The notes below the pieces were generated by a model. It was not told the origin of the DNA, did not search any database, and saw only the letters and a list, made by a program, of their open reading frames with translations. This document shows positions 1-8,470 of a stretch of DNA of 64,000 nucleotides, in pieces. This DNA comes from Candidatus Blautia intestinavium (GTDB lineage: Bacteria > Bacillota > Clostridia > Lachnospirales > Lachnospiraceae): assembly GCA_019113745.1 (NCBI GenBank), contig DXGV01000026.1:51944-115943 (forward strand), given 5' to 3'. Made by a program: the position numbers and the translations under genes. Numbering within the stretch: the stretch's first letter is position 1; every line of letters begins with the position of its first letter.

Positions 1-227
1 ACAGGAACACCTGCTTTGTCAAAATGGCCTTTTTCCGGTTTGTTCACCAGTTTTTCCCTGATCTCTCCATAACCAACCTGAACCGCCGCATATCCGTCGT
101 TCTCCTCGGTTTTCACCTGAGTAACCACGCAGGGACCAGCCTGTAAAACAGTTACCGGAATCAGAAGACCGTCTTCATTGAAGATCTGAGTCATTCCGAC
201 TTTTGTAGCTAAGATAGCTTTCTTCAT
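1..227 (-). CDS. rplC: 50S ribosomal protein L3, N-terminal part (runs off the window)
   Basis: Second gene of the S10 ribosomal operon. L3 binds 23S rRNA near the peptidyl transferase centre. The visible first 75 codons begin [20 protein letters not shown], the canonical L3 N-terminus. The ATG at 227 is preceded by AGGAGGAAGAA, a strong ribosome site. rpsJ lies 77 bases upstream on the same strand, the normal S10-operon order (rpsJ-rplC). Truncated only by the window edge. Confidence 0.96.
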   Translation of the reverse strand, partial: MKKAILATKVGMTQIFNEDGLLIPVTVLQAGPCVVTQVKTEENDGYAAVQVGYGEIREKLVNKPEKGHFDKAGVP

Positions 228-304
228 TCTTTCTTCCTCCTTATAGCGGATTACCATTAAGGCAATCATATAGTTAATAGCATAAATGCTTATGCAACCG
301 AAAA

Positions 305-622
305 TTATTTTGTCTTCATCTTGATATCAATGTGAACACCAGCCGGCATTTCCAGTCTGGAAAGCGCGTCTACCGTTTTCTGGGTAGGTGTCAGGATATC
401 GATGAGTCTCTTATGGGTTCTCTGCTCGAACTGCTCTCTGGAATCTTTGTATTTGTGAACAGCTCTTAAGATTGTAACAACCTCTTTCTTTGTAGGAAGC
501 GGAACCGGTCCGCTGACCTTTGCACCGTTTTTCTTAACAGTGTCGATGATTTTTGCTGCGGATGCATCTACTAACTGATGATCGTAAGCCTTTAATGTGA
601 TTCTCATTACCTGATTTGCCAT
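305..622 (-). CDS. rpsJ: 30S ribosomal protein S10
   Basis: First gene of the S10 operon. S10 is part of the 30S head and also the NusE partner of NusB in antitermination. The 105 residues match normal S10 length, with typical segments such as [13 protein letters not shown] near the N-terminus, GPVPLPTK mid-protein and a C-terminus ending HIDIKMKTK. The ATG at 622 follows a GGAGGA ribosome site. It is transcribed from a promoter about 230 bases upstream through a structured leader (see 623-845). Confidence 0.97.
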   Translation of the reverse strand: MANQVMRITLKAYDHQLVDASAAKIIDTVKKNGAKVSGPVPLPTKKEVVTILRAVHKYKDSREQFEQRTHKRLIDILTPTQKTVDALSRLEMPAGVHIDIKMKTK

Positions 623-845
623 AAAAAAAGTCTCCTCCTATTCGTACTCAATTATGCAGTACGACAAGCGGCGACTGTACACATCTCCGTGTGTGTCCTG
701 AGACATCTTTCCACACGCCCATCCCAAGATGGTTTCTGAACTTGTACAGTGACTTGTCGTCAGTTTCCTAACTTGACATTCGCTCCACGGAAAACCTGCC
801 ATACAGGCAGCAACCTCGCGCTTCACAGCTATCATGTCACAGCAG
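623..845 (-). promoter_or_regulatory. Structured 5' leader of the S10 operon
   Basis: About 220 noncoding bases lie between the promoter and rpsJ. Two helices nest: ACGACAAG (661-668) pairs with CTTGTCGT (753-760), and inside it ACTGTACA (674-681) pairs with TGTACAGT (743-750). Together they enclose smaller hairpins, CCATC/GATGG (719-732) and GTGTG/CACAC (689-716). A separate CTGCC/GGCAG hairpin is at 796-810. In E. coli the S10 leader is autoregulated by L4; whether this RNA does the same here is inference. A 73-codon ORF over this stretch does not look like a gene. Confidence 0.7.
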
Positions 846-850
846 ATATT

Positions 851-879
851 AGTATACACAAGGATTTCTCTTTATGCAA
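851..879 (-). promoter_or_regulatory. Vegetative promoter of the S10 operon
   Basis: Reading the minus strand, TTGCAT (874-879) is followed after exactly 17 bases by TATACT (851-856), close to the sigma-A consensus. Predicted start is near 844, giving the leader above. Confidence 0.8.
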
Positions 880-974
880 GTGTTTTTTTATTTTTTTTGT
901 ATTTTTTCCCATACATTTCTTTTATGTCTCCTGCCCGGAAAAAGGAAAGGCAGAGTCATGATACAACAGGGCAA

Positions 975-1027
975 TGCCAAAAAGAAAAGCACAGAGGAAA
1001 TACGTCTCTGCATCTCCTCTGCGCTTG
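975..1027 (-). terminator. Rho-independent terminator after the membrane protein gene
   Basis: On the minus strand AAGCgCAGAGGA pairs with TCCTCTGtGCTT across a short loop (987-1026), followed by TTTTCTTTTT. It lies directly after the stop codon at 1031, before the S10 promoter. Confidence 0.8.
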
Positions 1028-1030
1028 TTT

Positions 1031-2152
1031 TTATTCTTCCGCCTCTTCGTCTTCTGTACCAATGATATCAGAGTAATCAAAAAGGGTTACTTTTGTGATC
1101 GTATCTCTTACAATATCAGGCGTATCTCCCGCTCTTCTTGCTTTTTCCGCAAGCTGGGCGGCTGTGAAGGAAGGAATCGCCATTTTCTTTACTTCTTCCG
1201 GAGCCTGCTCCTCATCCTGCCACTCTTCTTCTTCGCGGCGCATCCTGTGTCTCTCGGCCTGAAGTTCCCGAAAACTGGGGAGCTGTTCTGTCAGATTATC
1301 CGGAACATCCATTGTAATCGCTTCTTCAGCCGTAGCGGCCGCGATTTCCTTTTTCAGAAGTTCATGCGCTTCGCTGGTAGCCACCTGCACATTTTCCTCT
1401 CTTCTTTCCGGGCGGCGGGAAGCTCTTTCCCGCTCATTCCTTTCATCTTCCAAATCGTCTTCATAGATCTCATCTACAAAACCGCCTGTACGGATTTTTT
1501 TCCGTCTCTCTTTTTCTTCTTTTTTCGCCTGTTTCCTGCGGGCTTTCTCTCCATAAAGAAGCTCCCTGTCCTCTTCCTGCATCCGCTTCTCTCTGGCTTT
1601 TTCTTCCATTTTGAGTTCCTTGCGGGTTTTCACATGTCTGCGGTCCCCACGGTAATCCTCGTACTCGTCCAGCGTTTCTTTATCTTTTCTGCAAAGTTCC
1701 GCGATCACATAGAGGATAATCAGGAACAGGATGATCAGGCCGAGAACGATCAGACCTTCAATGCTCTCTGTCGCCACCAGAAGGTAGCCGATCAGTCCCA
1801 CAGTCACCACGACCTTGGGAGCCCAGTTTTTCATTGAAACAACTATGGATTCCGATGGAGAAGAATTCGGATCCATTACGGTTCCCACATGATTTTCCGT
1901 ATCTATACTCATAAAATTGTAACGGTACGTCTTTCCCTCATCTTCTACCAGAAGCGGCGCTCCCGGCTCCAGATCCTCTACTTTTGTGGGAATGGCATAT
2001 GTAACAGACCCCAGAGGCAGATTCGTTGCCTTTTCCGAGCTGTCCACGATCACCGTATTAATTCCGAAAAACGGTGGAAGCGCCAAAGCCAGCACCAGTA
2101 TAATCGTACATACTATTACAAAATGTACAATAAACTTCAAAAATTTTGACAT
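1031..2152 (-). CDS. Membrane protein, possibly a degenerate S26 signal-peptidase relative
   Basis: Product not recognised with certainty. The 373 residues have a TM helix at about 7-27, an extracytoplasmic domain of about 85 residues (30-113), two more helices at about 114-153, then a long highly charged cytoplasmic tail (155-373) rich in E, R and K that is probably coiled coil. The small external domain resembles the core of SipW-like S26 peptidases, but I see no catalytic Ser-Met or Lys motif, so enzymatic activity is doubtful. The ATG at 2152 is chosen because GTGAGGGA just upstream serves as ribosome site; the upstream in-frame GTG would lie inside that site. Transcribed alone from the promoter at 2207-2235 and ended by its own terminator. 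Confidence 0.6.
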   Translation of the reverse strand: MSKFLKFIVHFVIVCTIILVLALALPPFFGINTVIVDSSEKATNLPLGSVTYAIPTKVEDLEPGAPLLVEDEGKTYRYNFMSIDTENHVGTVMDPNSSPSESIVVSMKNWAPKVVVTVGLIGYLLVATESIEGLIVLGLIILFLIILYVIAELCRKDKETLDEYEDYRGDRRHVKTRKELKMEEKAREKRMQEEDRELLYGEKARRKQAKKEEKERRKKIRTGGFVDEIYEDDLEDERNERERASRRPERREENVQVATSEAHELLKKEIAAATAEEAITMDVPDNLTEQLPSFRELQAERHRMRREEEEWQDEEQAPEEVKKMAIPSFTAAQLAEKARRAGDTPDIVRDTITKVTLFDYSDIIGTEDEEAEE

Positions 2153-2206
2153 TTCAGTATCCCTCACTTCTGTTTTTGTGGTGGTTGCATTTTATTCAGT
2201 GTTCTC

Positions 2207-2235
2207 ATTATACCCTGTTTTGTTCCTTCGGTCAA
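2207..2235 (-). promoter_or_regulatory. Vegetative promoter for the membrane protein gene
   Basis: Minus-strand TTGACC (2230-2235), 17-base spacer, TATAAT (2207-2212). About 50 bases upstream of the ATG at 2152. Confidence 0.8.
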
Positions 2236-2254
2236 CTTTCTTTTCCGAAAGAAC

Positions 2255-2306
2255 CCAAAAGAAAAAGCACTGCGCGGGAACTGGTCTTCTTTCCTGGCAA
2301 TGCTTT
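2255..2306 (-). terminator. Terminator of the murB-rapZ-whiA-crh operon
   Basis: On the minus strand AAAGCATTG (2298-2306) pairs with CAGTGCTTT (2264-2272), followed by a T-rich tail (2256-2265). Sits just after the crh stop at 2329. Confidence 0.6.
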
Positions 2307-2328
2307 CTGGTCAGCCGTATTTATTTAC

Positions 2329-2583
2329 TTACTGATTGCTTAAATATTTCTCTATACTGGACATCGCAGCTTCTTCGTCCTCTCCGTTTGCGGAAAGGGT
2401 AATCTGTTCTCCGGAATCCAGTCCAAGGGTCATCATTCCCATTATACTCTTCGCATTAACCTTTTTCTGTCCGATTTCTACATAAATCTCACTGTTAAAC
2501 TGGCTAGCCACCTGTACCAGTTGCGCAACCGGACGCGCCTCCAGCCCTGTAGTGAGCTGAATGGTGATTGGTTTTTTAATCAT
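2329..2583 (-). CDS. crh: Crh-like HPr-family protein without the catalytic histidine
   Basis: HPr-fold protein of 84 residues. Position 15, the phosphorylatable His of PTS HPr, is Glu (GLEARP at 13-18), so it cannot relay phosphate in the PTS. The regulatory Ser46 is kept in context (AKSIMG, 44-49). This is the pattern of Crh, whose Ser46-phosphorylated form is a CcpA corepressor in Bacillus. Its ATG overlaps the whiA stop as ATGA, so it is translationally coupled; whiA-crh adjacency is also seen in Bacillus. That it acts in catabolite repression here is inference, and the species' true HPr is elsewhere. Confidence 0.85.
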   Translation of the reverse strand: MIKKPITIQLTTGLEARPVAQLVQVASQFNSEIYVEIGQKKVNAKSIMGMMTLGLDSGEQITLSANGEDEEAAMSSIEKYLSNQ

Positions 2584-3527
2584 AATAACTCCTCCTTGTT
2601 GACCCGCAGCTCATCAGCGATACTGCTGAGTTTTCTCAGACGGTGATTCACTCCTGATTTCCCCACCTGCGGGTTTAACATCATACCTAATTCTTTTAGT
2701 GTAGCTTCCGGATACTGCAGCCTGAGCTCAGCGATTTCTGCAAGACCTTCATTCAGGTTATGAAAACCTATTCTGCTTTCAATCAGCTTTATGTCTTCGA
2801 TCTGCTTCACTGCCGCATTTACCGTTTTATTGATATTTGCCATTTCACAGTTTACCTTTCGGTTCACAGAATTGCGCATTTCCTTCAATATACGTATATT
2901 TTCCAAATTCATCAGCGCAACGTTCGCCTCCATGACAGCCAGCATGTCCACAATCTGCGCGCCTTCTTTCACATAGACCACATATGATTTTTTGCGCTGC
3001 ACGACCTTGGCGTCAATATGGAAACTGCGAATCAGCGTCTGGAGCTGTCCCGCCTTTCTCTCATCCGGACATACGATTTCAAAGTGATATCCCTTTTCCG
3101 GATCGCTCATAGAACCGGACGCAAGAAAAGCGCCGCGGATAAACGCTCTTTTACAACATGTCTGCTGTGTGATCAGACTGTTTTCCAGACAGAGCGCCGC
3201 CCCGTCCGCCCTGTCCACAGAAAGCTTGGCGCCAAGAAGCAATGTGCGAATCTGCTGCTCATCCACCAGTTCAACATAATACACATGCCCCTTCTTCATT
3301 TGGCGGCTCTCGCGGACGGCGATTTCTGTCTCTATATTAAATGTTTTTTTCAACAATGTAAAGTATTTTCTTATAACCGCGGAATTTTCCGTCTGCATCC
3401 GCAGTGTTTTACGGGCCGTCATTTTCCCGCAGGCGCTTAAAAGCGCCGCGGTTTCCGCAATATTACAGTGTCTCGCCGTACTTGTCTGTTTGGAAAGTTC
3501 TTCCTTCACCATCCCTGAAAAAGACAA
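2580..3527 (-). CDS. whiA: DNA-binding protein WhiA
   Basis: WhiA joins a degenerate LAGLIDADG homing-endonuclease-like domain (about residues 20-190) to a C-terminal helix-turn-helix (about 220-305) and affects division and sporulation-related processes in Gram-positives. The 315 residues match family length. The start is TTG at 3527: the encoded MSFSGMVKEEL matches the usual WhiA start and AGGAGAGA lies upstream; an ATG 15 bases further in is less likely. It follows rapZ by 47 bases and overlaps crh. In Bacillus, yvcK usually sits between rapZ and whiA; it is absent from this cluster. Confidence 0.94.
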   Translation of the reverse strand: MSFSGMVKEELSKQTSTARHCNIAETAALLSACGKMTARKTLRMQTENSAVIRKYFTLLKKTFNIETEIAVRESRQMKKGHVYYVELVDEQQIRTLLLGAKLSVDRADGAALCLENSLITQQTCCKRAFIRGAFLASGSMSDPEKGYHFEIVCPDERKAGQLQTLIRSFHIDAKVVQRKKSYVVYVKEGAQIVDMLAVMEANVALMNLENIRILKEMRNSVNRKVNCEMANINKTVNAAVKQIEDIKLIESRIGFHNLNEGLAEIAELRLQYPEATLKELGMMLNPQVGKSGVNHRLRKLSSIADELRVNKEELL

Positions 3528-3574
3528 TTTCCGTTCTCTCCTGTTCCATCCTGAATTTCCGCTTTCTGCGGGAT

Positions 3575-4453
3575 CTATTTTTTCAGCAGGGCGTCTTTGC
3601 CAATGTCCCGGTGTTCCAGCCGGATTCCATACTCTTTTGTTTCCAGCAGGCGGTCATAAAGCACTCTTGCCAGAGTGACAGAGCGGTGCTTCCCGCCGGT
3701 GCATCCAATGGCGATCACCAGGCTGGTTTTCCCTTCCTTTACATAGTTCGGAATTAAAAACTTCACCATATCCTCAAGTTTTACAGCAAATTCCTTTGCC
3801 ACCTGATTTTCCATTACATACTGATAGACATCCTCGTCCATTCCCGTATGGGGCCGGAGCTCGTCCACATAGTAGGGATTGGGAAGAAAACGGACGTCAA
3901 AAACAAGATCCGCATCTTCGGGAATTCCGTACTTAAAGCCAAAGGAAAGCACCGAGATCACCATGTTGCGGAATTTTCCATTGTCCACAAAGATCCTGTC
4001 TATTTCCTTACGCAGTTCCCTGGTGAGCAGATGAGTCGTATCAATGATATAATCCGCTCTCTCCTTGAGGAATTCCATTTTTTTCCGCTCCTGGCGGATT
4101 CCTTCGTCCACTCTCCCCGCCATTGCCAGCGGGTGGCTTCTTCTTGACTCTTTATACCGCTTTACAAGGACCCTGTCGTCCGCGTCCAGAAACAGGATTT
4201 CAAATTTCTGTCCCAGCCGGCTTAATTTGTCAAGCTCCACTTCCAGTTCATCTAACGCGCGTCCGCTTCTGGCATCGATTCCAATAGCCGCATTCTGCAC
4301 TTCTTCTCCCTGGCTTCCGGCCATCAGAGATACAAATTTCCCCATGAGAGGAATCGGAAGATTATCCACGCAGAAATAGCGCGCATCCTCAAGCATTTTC
4401 AGCGCAGTTGTTTTCCCTGCGCCTGATAATCCGGTAACAATCACAAGCCGCAT
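3575..4453 (-). CDS. rapZ: RNase adapter / nucleotide-binding protein RapZ (YvcJ)
   Basis: P-loop NTPase of 292 residues. Walker A GLSGAGKT is at 8-15, DARYFCVDNLP follows, and the C-terminal domain carries the conserved IGCTGGKHRSV segment. In E. coli RapZ steers RNase E to the GlmZ small RNA; in Bacillus YvcJ has a less defined role in competence, so the name reflects family, not proven function. Begins 3 bases after murB and precedes whiA, so the cluster is very probably one transcript. Confidence 0.93.
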   Translation of the reverse strand: MRLVIVTGLSGAGKTTALKMLEDARYFCVDNLPIPLMGKFVSLMAGSQGEEVQNAAIGIDARSGRALDELEVELDKLSRLGQKFEILFLDADDRVLVKRYKESRRSHPLAMAGRVDEGIRQERKKMEFLKERADYIIDTTHLLTRELRKEIDRIFVDNGKFRNMVISVLSFGFKYGIPEDADLVFDVRFLPNPYYVDELRPHTGMDEDVYQYVMENQVAKEFAVKLEDMVKFLIPNYVKEGKTSLVIAIGCTGGKHRSVTLARVLYDRLLETKEYGIRLEHRDIGKDALLKK

Positions 4454-4456
4454 ACT

Positions 4457-5377
4457 TTATCTCCTGTTAAAGTCCCCCAAAAATCTTACTTCCGGTTCCA
4501 GCGTCACGCCGAACTTTTCTTTTACGGTAGCGATGATATGATCCATCAGTTCCACCACGTCCTTCGCCGTAGCTCCTCCCGCATTTATGACAAATCCACA
4601 GTGTTTTTCCGATACCTGCGCGCCTCCGATACGGTATCCCCCCAGGCCGCTGTCCATGATCAGCTTTCCGGCAAAATATCCCTCCGGACGCTTGAAAGTG
4701 CTTCCGGCGCTGGGGTATTCCAGGGGCTGCTTTTCTATCCTGCGGTCAGCCAGTTCCTTCATTTTGGCCTGGATTTCTTCCTCCCGCCCTTTTTCCAGGG
4801 AGATTACGGCTTCAAGGACCAGATATCCCGCCGTTTTTATGATGCTGGTGCGGTATCCCATTTCCAGTTTATCCGCCGGAAGGACAATAATATCTCCCTC
4901 TGCATTCATAACTGTAACTTCTTTTAAGACGTCCTTCATCTCTCCGCCGTAAGCGCCGGCGTTCATCATAACGGCTCCTCCAAGAGTACCTGGAATCCCT
5001 CCGGCAAATTCAAAGCCGGTCAGAGAGGCTTTCTTCGCTGCAGCGGCAATGGAGGACAGAAGAGCCCCCGCGCACGCATGGATCTCATTGCCTTCCAGCC
5101 GGATTTCCCCCATATTACGGTCCATCTGGATAATCGCTCCGCGGTATCCGGAATCGCTTACCAAAAGATTGCTTCCATTCCCCAGAATAAAAAAGGGAAT
5201 CTTCTCTTCCCGGCACAGTTTCAGGATTTTCTGTATCTGCCCGTAAGATTCCGGAATCAGAAACACCTCCGCCGGACCGCCGATACGGAAAGTGGTATGG
5301 CGGCTCATGGGCTCCTCAAATAGCACTCTCTCTTTTCCAATTAACTCGCAAAATTTCTGTCTGATTTCTTCTTTCAC
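4457..5377 (-). CDS. murB: UDP-N-acetylenolpyruvoylglucosamine reductase
   Basis: Flavoenzyme that reduces UDP-GlcNAc-enolpyruvate to UDP-MurNAc with NADPH, a cytoplasmic step of peptidoglycan synthesis. FAD-binding motifs are visible: HTTFRIGGPAEVF near residues 27-39, LGNGSNLLVSD near 61-71 and GIPGTLGGAVMMNAGAYGG near 126-144. YPSAGSTFKRPEG carries the proton-donor Ser, and the C-terminal EPEVRFLG holds the conserved Glu. 306 residues, a type II MurB. The start is GTG with AGAGGATG upstream. First gene of murB-rapZ-whiA-crh. Confidence 0.95.
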   Translation of the reverse strand: MKEEIRQKFCELIGKERVLFEEPMSRHTTFRIGGPAEVFLIPESYGQIQKILKLCREEKIPFFILGNGSNLLVSDSGYRGAIIQMDRNMGEIRLEGNEIHACAGALLSSIAAAAKKASLTGFEFAGGIPGTLGGAVMMNAGAYGGEMKDVLKEVTVMNAEGDIIVLPADKLEMGYRTSIIKTAGYLVLEAVISLEKGREEEIQAKMKELADRRIEKQPLEYPSAGSTFKRPEGYFAGKLIMDSGLGGYRIGGAQVSEKHCGFVINAGGATAKDVVELMDHIIATVKEKFGVTLEPEVRFLGDFNRR

Positions 5378-5430
5378 AGATTTTCATCCTCTATCTTTCC
5401 ATTTTAATTTATGCAGAAAATCCCTTCTTT

Positions 5431-6180
5431 TTATACCTCCTTTTTCTGGAAGATCTGTGTTCTGGGATTGTCTGCCAGAAGATCTCTCACAACTTCCCCC
5501 GCGATCAGCATTCCTGCCACACTGGGCACAAAGGCAATGCTTCCCGCCGCAGGATTTTCTCCGTTTTCTCTTTTTCCATGTAAGTCCGGCAGTCTGCGGG
5601 GCCTTTCTCGGGAATACAGTACTTTCACCTTCCGTATTCCTTTTTTTCTGAGTTCTGTCCGCATGACTTTTGCCGCGGGACATGAGCTTATTTTTGAGAT
5701 ATCCCCGATCTCAAATCTGGAAGGATTCATTCTTCCTTCCGTACCAAGGCAGGAAATAACAGGGGTACGGCAGGCTTTCGCCTGCTGGATCAGGAGAATC
5801 TTCGACGATATTGTATCAATAGTGTCCACCACATAATCAAAAGCTCTCAGATCAAACATTTCCGCAGTATCTTCATTATAAAATGTCTCATATGTATGCA
5901 CCAGAATGTTTTCATCAATGTCCCTGATCCTCTCCTTCGCGATCTGCACCTTTTTTCTCCCAACGGTGGAATGCAGGGCAAAAAGCTGTCTGTTGATATT
6001 TGTGGCAGACACAGATTCATGATCTACTAATGTAAGGCTGCCCACACCGCAGCGCGCAAGCGCCTCCACAACATAAGAACCTGCTCCTCCAAGTCCGAAT
6101 ACGGCAATTTTTGCCCTTCCGAGACGGTCTACTCCCGCCTGTCCCAATAATAACTCCATCCGGGAAAATGCGTCGTACAT
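5431..6180 (-). CDS. tcdA: tRNA threonylcarbamoyladenosine dehydratase (TcdA/CsdL)
   Basis: E1-like ThiF-fold enzyme that cyclises N6-threonylcarbamoyladenosine at tRNA position 37 using ATP. Nucleotide-binding FGLGGAGSYVVEAL is near residues 28-41, NINRQL binds ATP, and DYVVDTIDTISSK and ISCLGTEGRMNPS are typical of the TcdA branch. The ATG at 6180 is chosen over the in-frame TTG at 6186 because AGGAGG lies 7 bases before it and overlaps the TTG. 249 residues. Divergent from the spoVA operon. Confidence 0.9.
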   Translation of the reverse strand: MYDAFSRMELLLGQAGVDRLGRAKIAVFGLGGAGSYVVEALARCGVGSLTLVDHESVSATNINRQLFALHSTVGRKKVQIAKERIRDIDENILVHTYETFYNEDTAEMFDLRAFDYVVDTIDTISSKILLIQQAKACRTPVISCLGTEGRMNPSRFEIGDISKISSCPAAKVMRTELRKKGIRKVKVLYSRERPRRLPDLHGKRENGENPAAGSIAFVPSVAGMLIAGEVVRDLLADNPRTQIFQKKEV

Positions 6181-6284
6181 ACGCAAACCTCCTGCACCAT
6201 ACTTTACTGTTCCTGAATTTCTTAAATTATTATACTATCCGCAGAAAGAAAAGTACAGGTTTTCATTCTTTTTTAAGATTTCGC

Positions 6285-6313
6285 GTATTTTTCCCTGATT
6301 TTTCCGCATAATA
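6285..6313 (+). promoter_or_regulatory. Candidate sigma-G promoter of the spoVA operon
   Basis: GTATT (6285-6289), 17 bases, CATAATA (6307-6313). This resembles the Bacillus sigma-G consensus (GHATR, 17-18, CATNHTA), and spoVA is a classic sigma-G target. The first ATG follows 25 bases later. Confidence 0.55.
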
Positions 6314-6338
6314 ACAAGCAATGAAAGGAGGTTTTCCT

Positions 6339-6752
6339 ATGTGGCAGCAGCTATTTCTGGGACTTCTCGGACTTTGTTCCGGTATCGTGATCGCCAGCGG
6401 CGCGGCCGGCCTTCTCATCGGACTTTCCATTGTTCCCCGCTATGCAGGGATCACTCATACAGGCGACCACGTCATGTTATATGAAGACGCTTCACTTTTG
6501 GGAATTATTTTCGGGAACCTGTTTGTGCTGTTTCATGTTTCCCTTCCTCTCGGCCCCTTCTTTCTGGCCGTTTTGGGGCTGTTCTTCGGTTTTTTCCTTG
6601 GAAGCTGGATTCTGGCCCTTGCGGAGGTTGCCGATATGTTTCCGGTTTTTGCCCGGCGCATCCGGCTTTCCCGGGGGCTTCCTGCCGTTATTATCTGTAT
6701 TGCCGCCGGCAAATGCATCGGAACTTTTATCTATTATCTCTATATGATATGA
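6339..6752 (+). CDS. spoVAB: Stage V sporulation protein AB
   Basis: Inner-membrane protein of the SpoVA complex, which moves dipicolinic acid into the forespore. 137 residues with about four TM helices (5-28, 47-65, 68-92, 112-135). LSIVPR near 28-33 and the ALAEVADMFPVFARRI segment match SpoVAB of Bacillus. The ATG at 6339 is used because AAGGAGG overlaps the earlier in-frame ATG at 6321. First gene of the operon here, although spoVAA precedes it in Bacillus. The 137 bases before spoVAC show no gene. Confidence 0.88.
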   Translation: MWQQLFLGLLGLCSGIVIASGAAGLLIGLSIVPRYAGITHTGDHVMLYEDASLLGIIFGNLFVLFHVSLPLGPFFLAVLGLFFGFFLGSWILALAEVADMFPVFARRIRLSRGLPAVIICIAAGKCIGTFIYYLYMI

Positions 6753-6889
6753 CCTTAGCGTTAATGTACAAGCGCCAACACGCTCCAATCCGCGTGACAG
6801 GCGCAGGACTTATTCATTATATGTACAATCAGCAGTATTGTCAAAAGAAAAATAAGAAAGATTTATTTTCAGCAGGAAAGGAAAACATT

Positions 6890-7360
6890 ATGACATCTGA
6901 AGACTATCAAAAAAATCCAAAAGAATATGAACAATATGTAAAAAGCGTCACTCCTTCTCACAGTCTTGCCGCAAATATGGCAAAAGCCTTTCTGACCGGG
7001 GGCCTTATCTGCACAGTCGGGCAGTGGATCTTAAATACCGCCCGGGAGCTGGGAGCAGACGCTGAAACAGCAGGAAGCTGGTGTTCTCTGATACTGATCT
7101 TTCTCAGTGTACTTCTTACCGGGCTGAATATTTATCCTAAAATCGGAAAATTCGGCGGCGCCGGAGGGCTTGTGCCTATTACCGGCTTTGCCAATTCTGT
7201 AGCGTCCTCAGCTATTGAATTCAGATCAGAAGGACAGATCTTCGGTATCGGGTGCAAGATCTTCACTATCGCAGGTCCTGTGATCCTGTATGGAATCCTC
7301 AGTTCCTGGGGGATCGGCATCATTTATTATCTATTTCATTTTCTGGAGGTGACAGTATGA
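6890..7360 (+). CDS. spoVAC: Stage V sporulation protein AC
   Basis: 156-residue membrane protein of the SpoVA channel; Bacillus SpoVAC acts as a mechanosensitive channel for dipicolinate release in germination. It contains the family segments AFLTGGLICTVGQW and GAGGLVPITGFANSV, the latter shared in pattern with SpoVAE. The ATG at 6890 is preceded by AGGAAAGGA; an upstream extension of 59 codons lacks SpoVAC similarity. The stop overlaps the spoVAD start as ATGA. Confidence 0.93.
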   Translation: MTSEDYQKNPKEYEQYVKSVTPSHSLAANMAKAFLTGGLICTVGQWILNTARELGADAETAGSWCSLILIFLSVLLTGLNIYPKIGKFGGAGGLVPITGFANSVASSAIEFRSEGQIFGIGCKIFTIAGPVILYGILSSWGIGIIYYLFHFLEVTV

Positions 7361-8451
7361 ATCCCGGAAAAACGCTTGGTTCATCCAGTATTTCCTTCTC
7401 CCGTCCTGTCTATATTGAAAGCGCGGCCTCTGTTGTAGGAAAAAAAGAGGGCGAAGGCCCTCTCAAAAAAAAGTTTGATAAAATATGCCGGGATCCTATG
7501 TTCGGTATGACGACCTGGGAAGAAGCAGAAAGTTCCCTTCAGAAAGAAACAGCCTCTCTCGCCATACAAAAAGCCGGGCTGAAAACTCAGGACATCCGCA
7601 TGGTATTTGCCGGTGATCTTCTTGCCCAGACCATCGCTTCTTCTTTCGGTATAGCGGACATGGGACTTCCTTATTATGGCCTTTACGGAGCCTGTTCCAC
7701 CATGGGCGAAGCGCTTTCCCTGGGCTCTATGGCCGCCGCAGCCGGTTATGGGGAACATATTTTATGCGCCACTTCCAGTCATTTCGCCACAGCAGAAAAA
7801 GAATTCCGGTATCCCTTAAGCTACGGAAACCAAAGACCTCTGTCCGCCACATGGACGGTTACAGGAAGCGGAGCCTGCATCATAAGTTCTCTTCCTCCAA
7901 GGGAAAAGCGGCTGTCCCACGGTCAATGTAAAGACGGCTGCGCTGTAATTACAGGAATTACCACTGGAAGAATCGTAGATTTCGGGTTCCGGGATTCTTT
8001 AAATATGGGCGGCTGCATGGCTCCCGCAGCCTGTGATACGATCTGCCGTAATCTTCGGGATTTTCACCGTACAGTTTCAGATTACGACGTTATCGTCACC
8101 GGAGATCTCGGCGAAGTCGGACAGAAAATCCTTTTGGAACTGTTATCCCGCGAAGGCTTTGACGCCGCCTCTGTCCATCAGGACTGCGGCCTCCTGATCT
8201 ATGATAATCAAACCCAGGATACACATTCCGGAGGCAGCGGATGCGGGTGTTCCGCAGCGGTCCTTGCCGCCCATATTCTGCCGGAGATAGCGTCCGGAAA
8301 CTGGAAACGGGTGCTTTTTGTTCCCACAGGAGCCATGCTTTCCAAAGTAAGCTATAACGAAGGCGCATCTGTTCCGGGCATTGCTCATGGTATTGTAATG
8401 GAACACAAGGACTTTCCCTGCCGTAAATCTGACGGCTGTACAGACGTCTGA
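7357..8451 (+). CDS. spoVAD: Stage V sporulation protein AD (dipicolinate-binding)
   Basis: Thiolase-fold protein, 364 residues, that binds dipicolinic acid and sits on the outer face of the forespore membrane. Thiolase-like features include YGACSTMGEAL near 108-118 and VTGSGACIISS near 167-177. Start ATG at 7357 follows TGGAGGTGACAGT and overlaps spoVAC by four bases, so translation is coupled. Length and sequence are typical of SpoVAD. Confidence 0.95.
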   Translation: MNPGKTLGSSSISFSRPVYIESAASVVGKKEGEGPLKKKFDKICRDPMFGMTTWEEAESSLQKETASLAIQKAGLKTQDIRMVFAGDLLAQTIASSFGIADMGLPYYGLYGACSTMGEALSLGSMAAAAGYGEHILCATSSHFATAEKEFRYPLSYGNQRPLSATWTVTGSGACIISSLPPREKRLSHGQCKDGCAVITGITTGRIVDFGFRDSLNMGGCMAPAACDTICRNLRDFHRTVSDYDVIVTGDLGEVGQKILLELLSREGFDAASVHQDCGLLIYDNQTQDTHSGGSGCGCSAAVLAAHILPEIASGNWKRVLFVPTGAMLSKVSYNEGASVPGIAHGIVMEHKDFPCRKSDGCTDV

Positions 8452-8470
8452 AAAATGGAGGATGAAAATT

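Noticed and set aside
638..859. 73-codon minus-strand ORF in the S10 leader
   Set aside because: Overlaps paired RNA arms and the promoter; no ribosome site or family; better explained as structured leader.
974..1837. 287-codon plus-strand ORF
   Set aside because: Antisense shadow of the charged tail of the membrane protein; its composition is Phe-rich as expected from reading Lys/Glu codons backwards, and no ribosome site.
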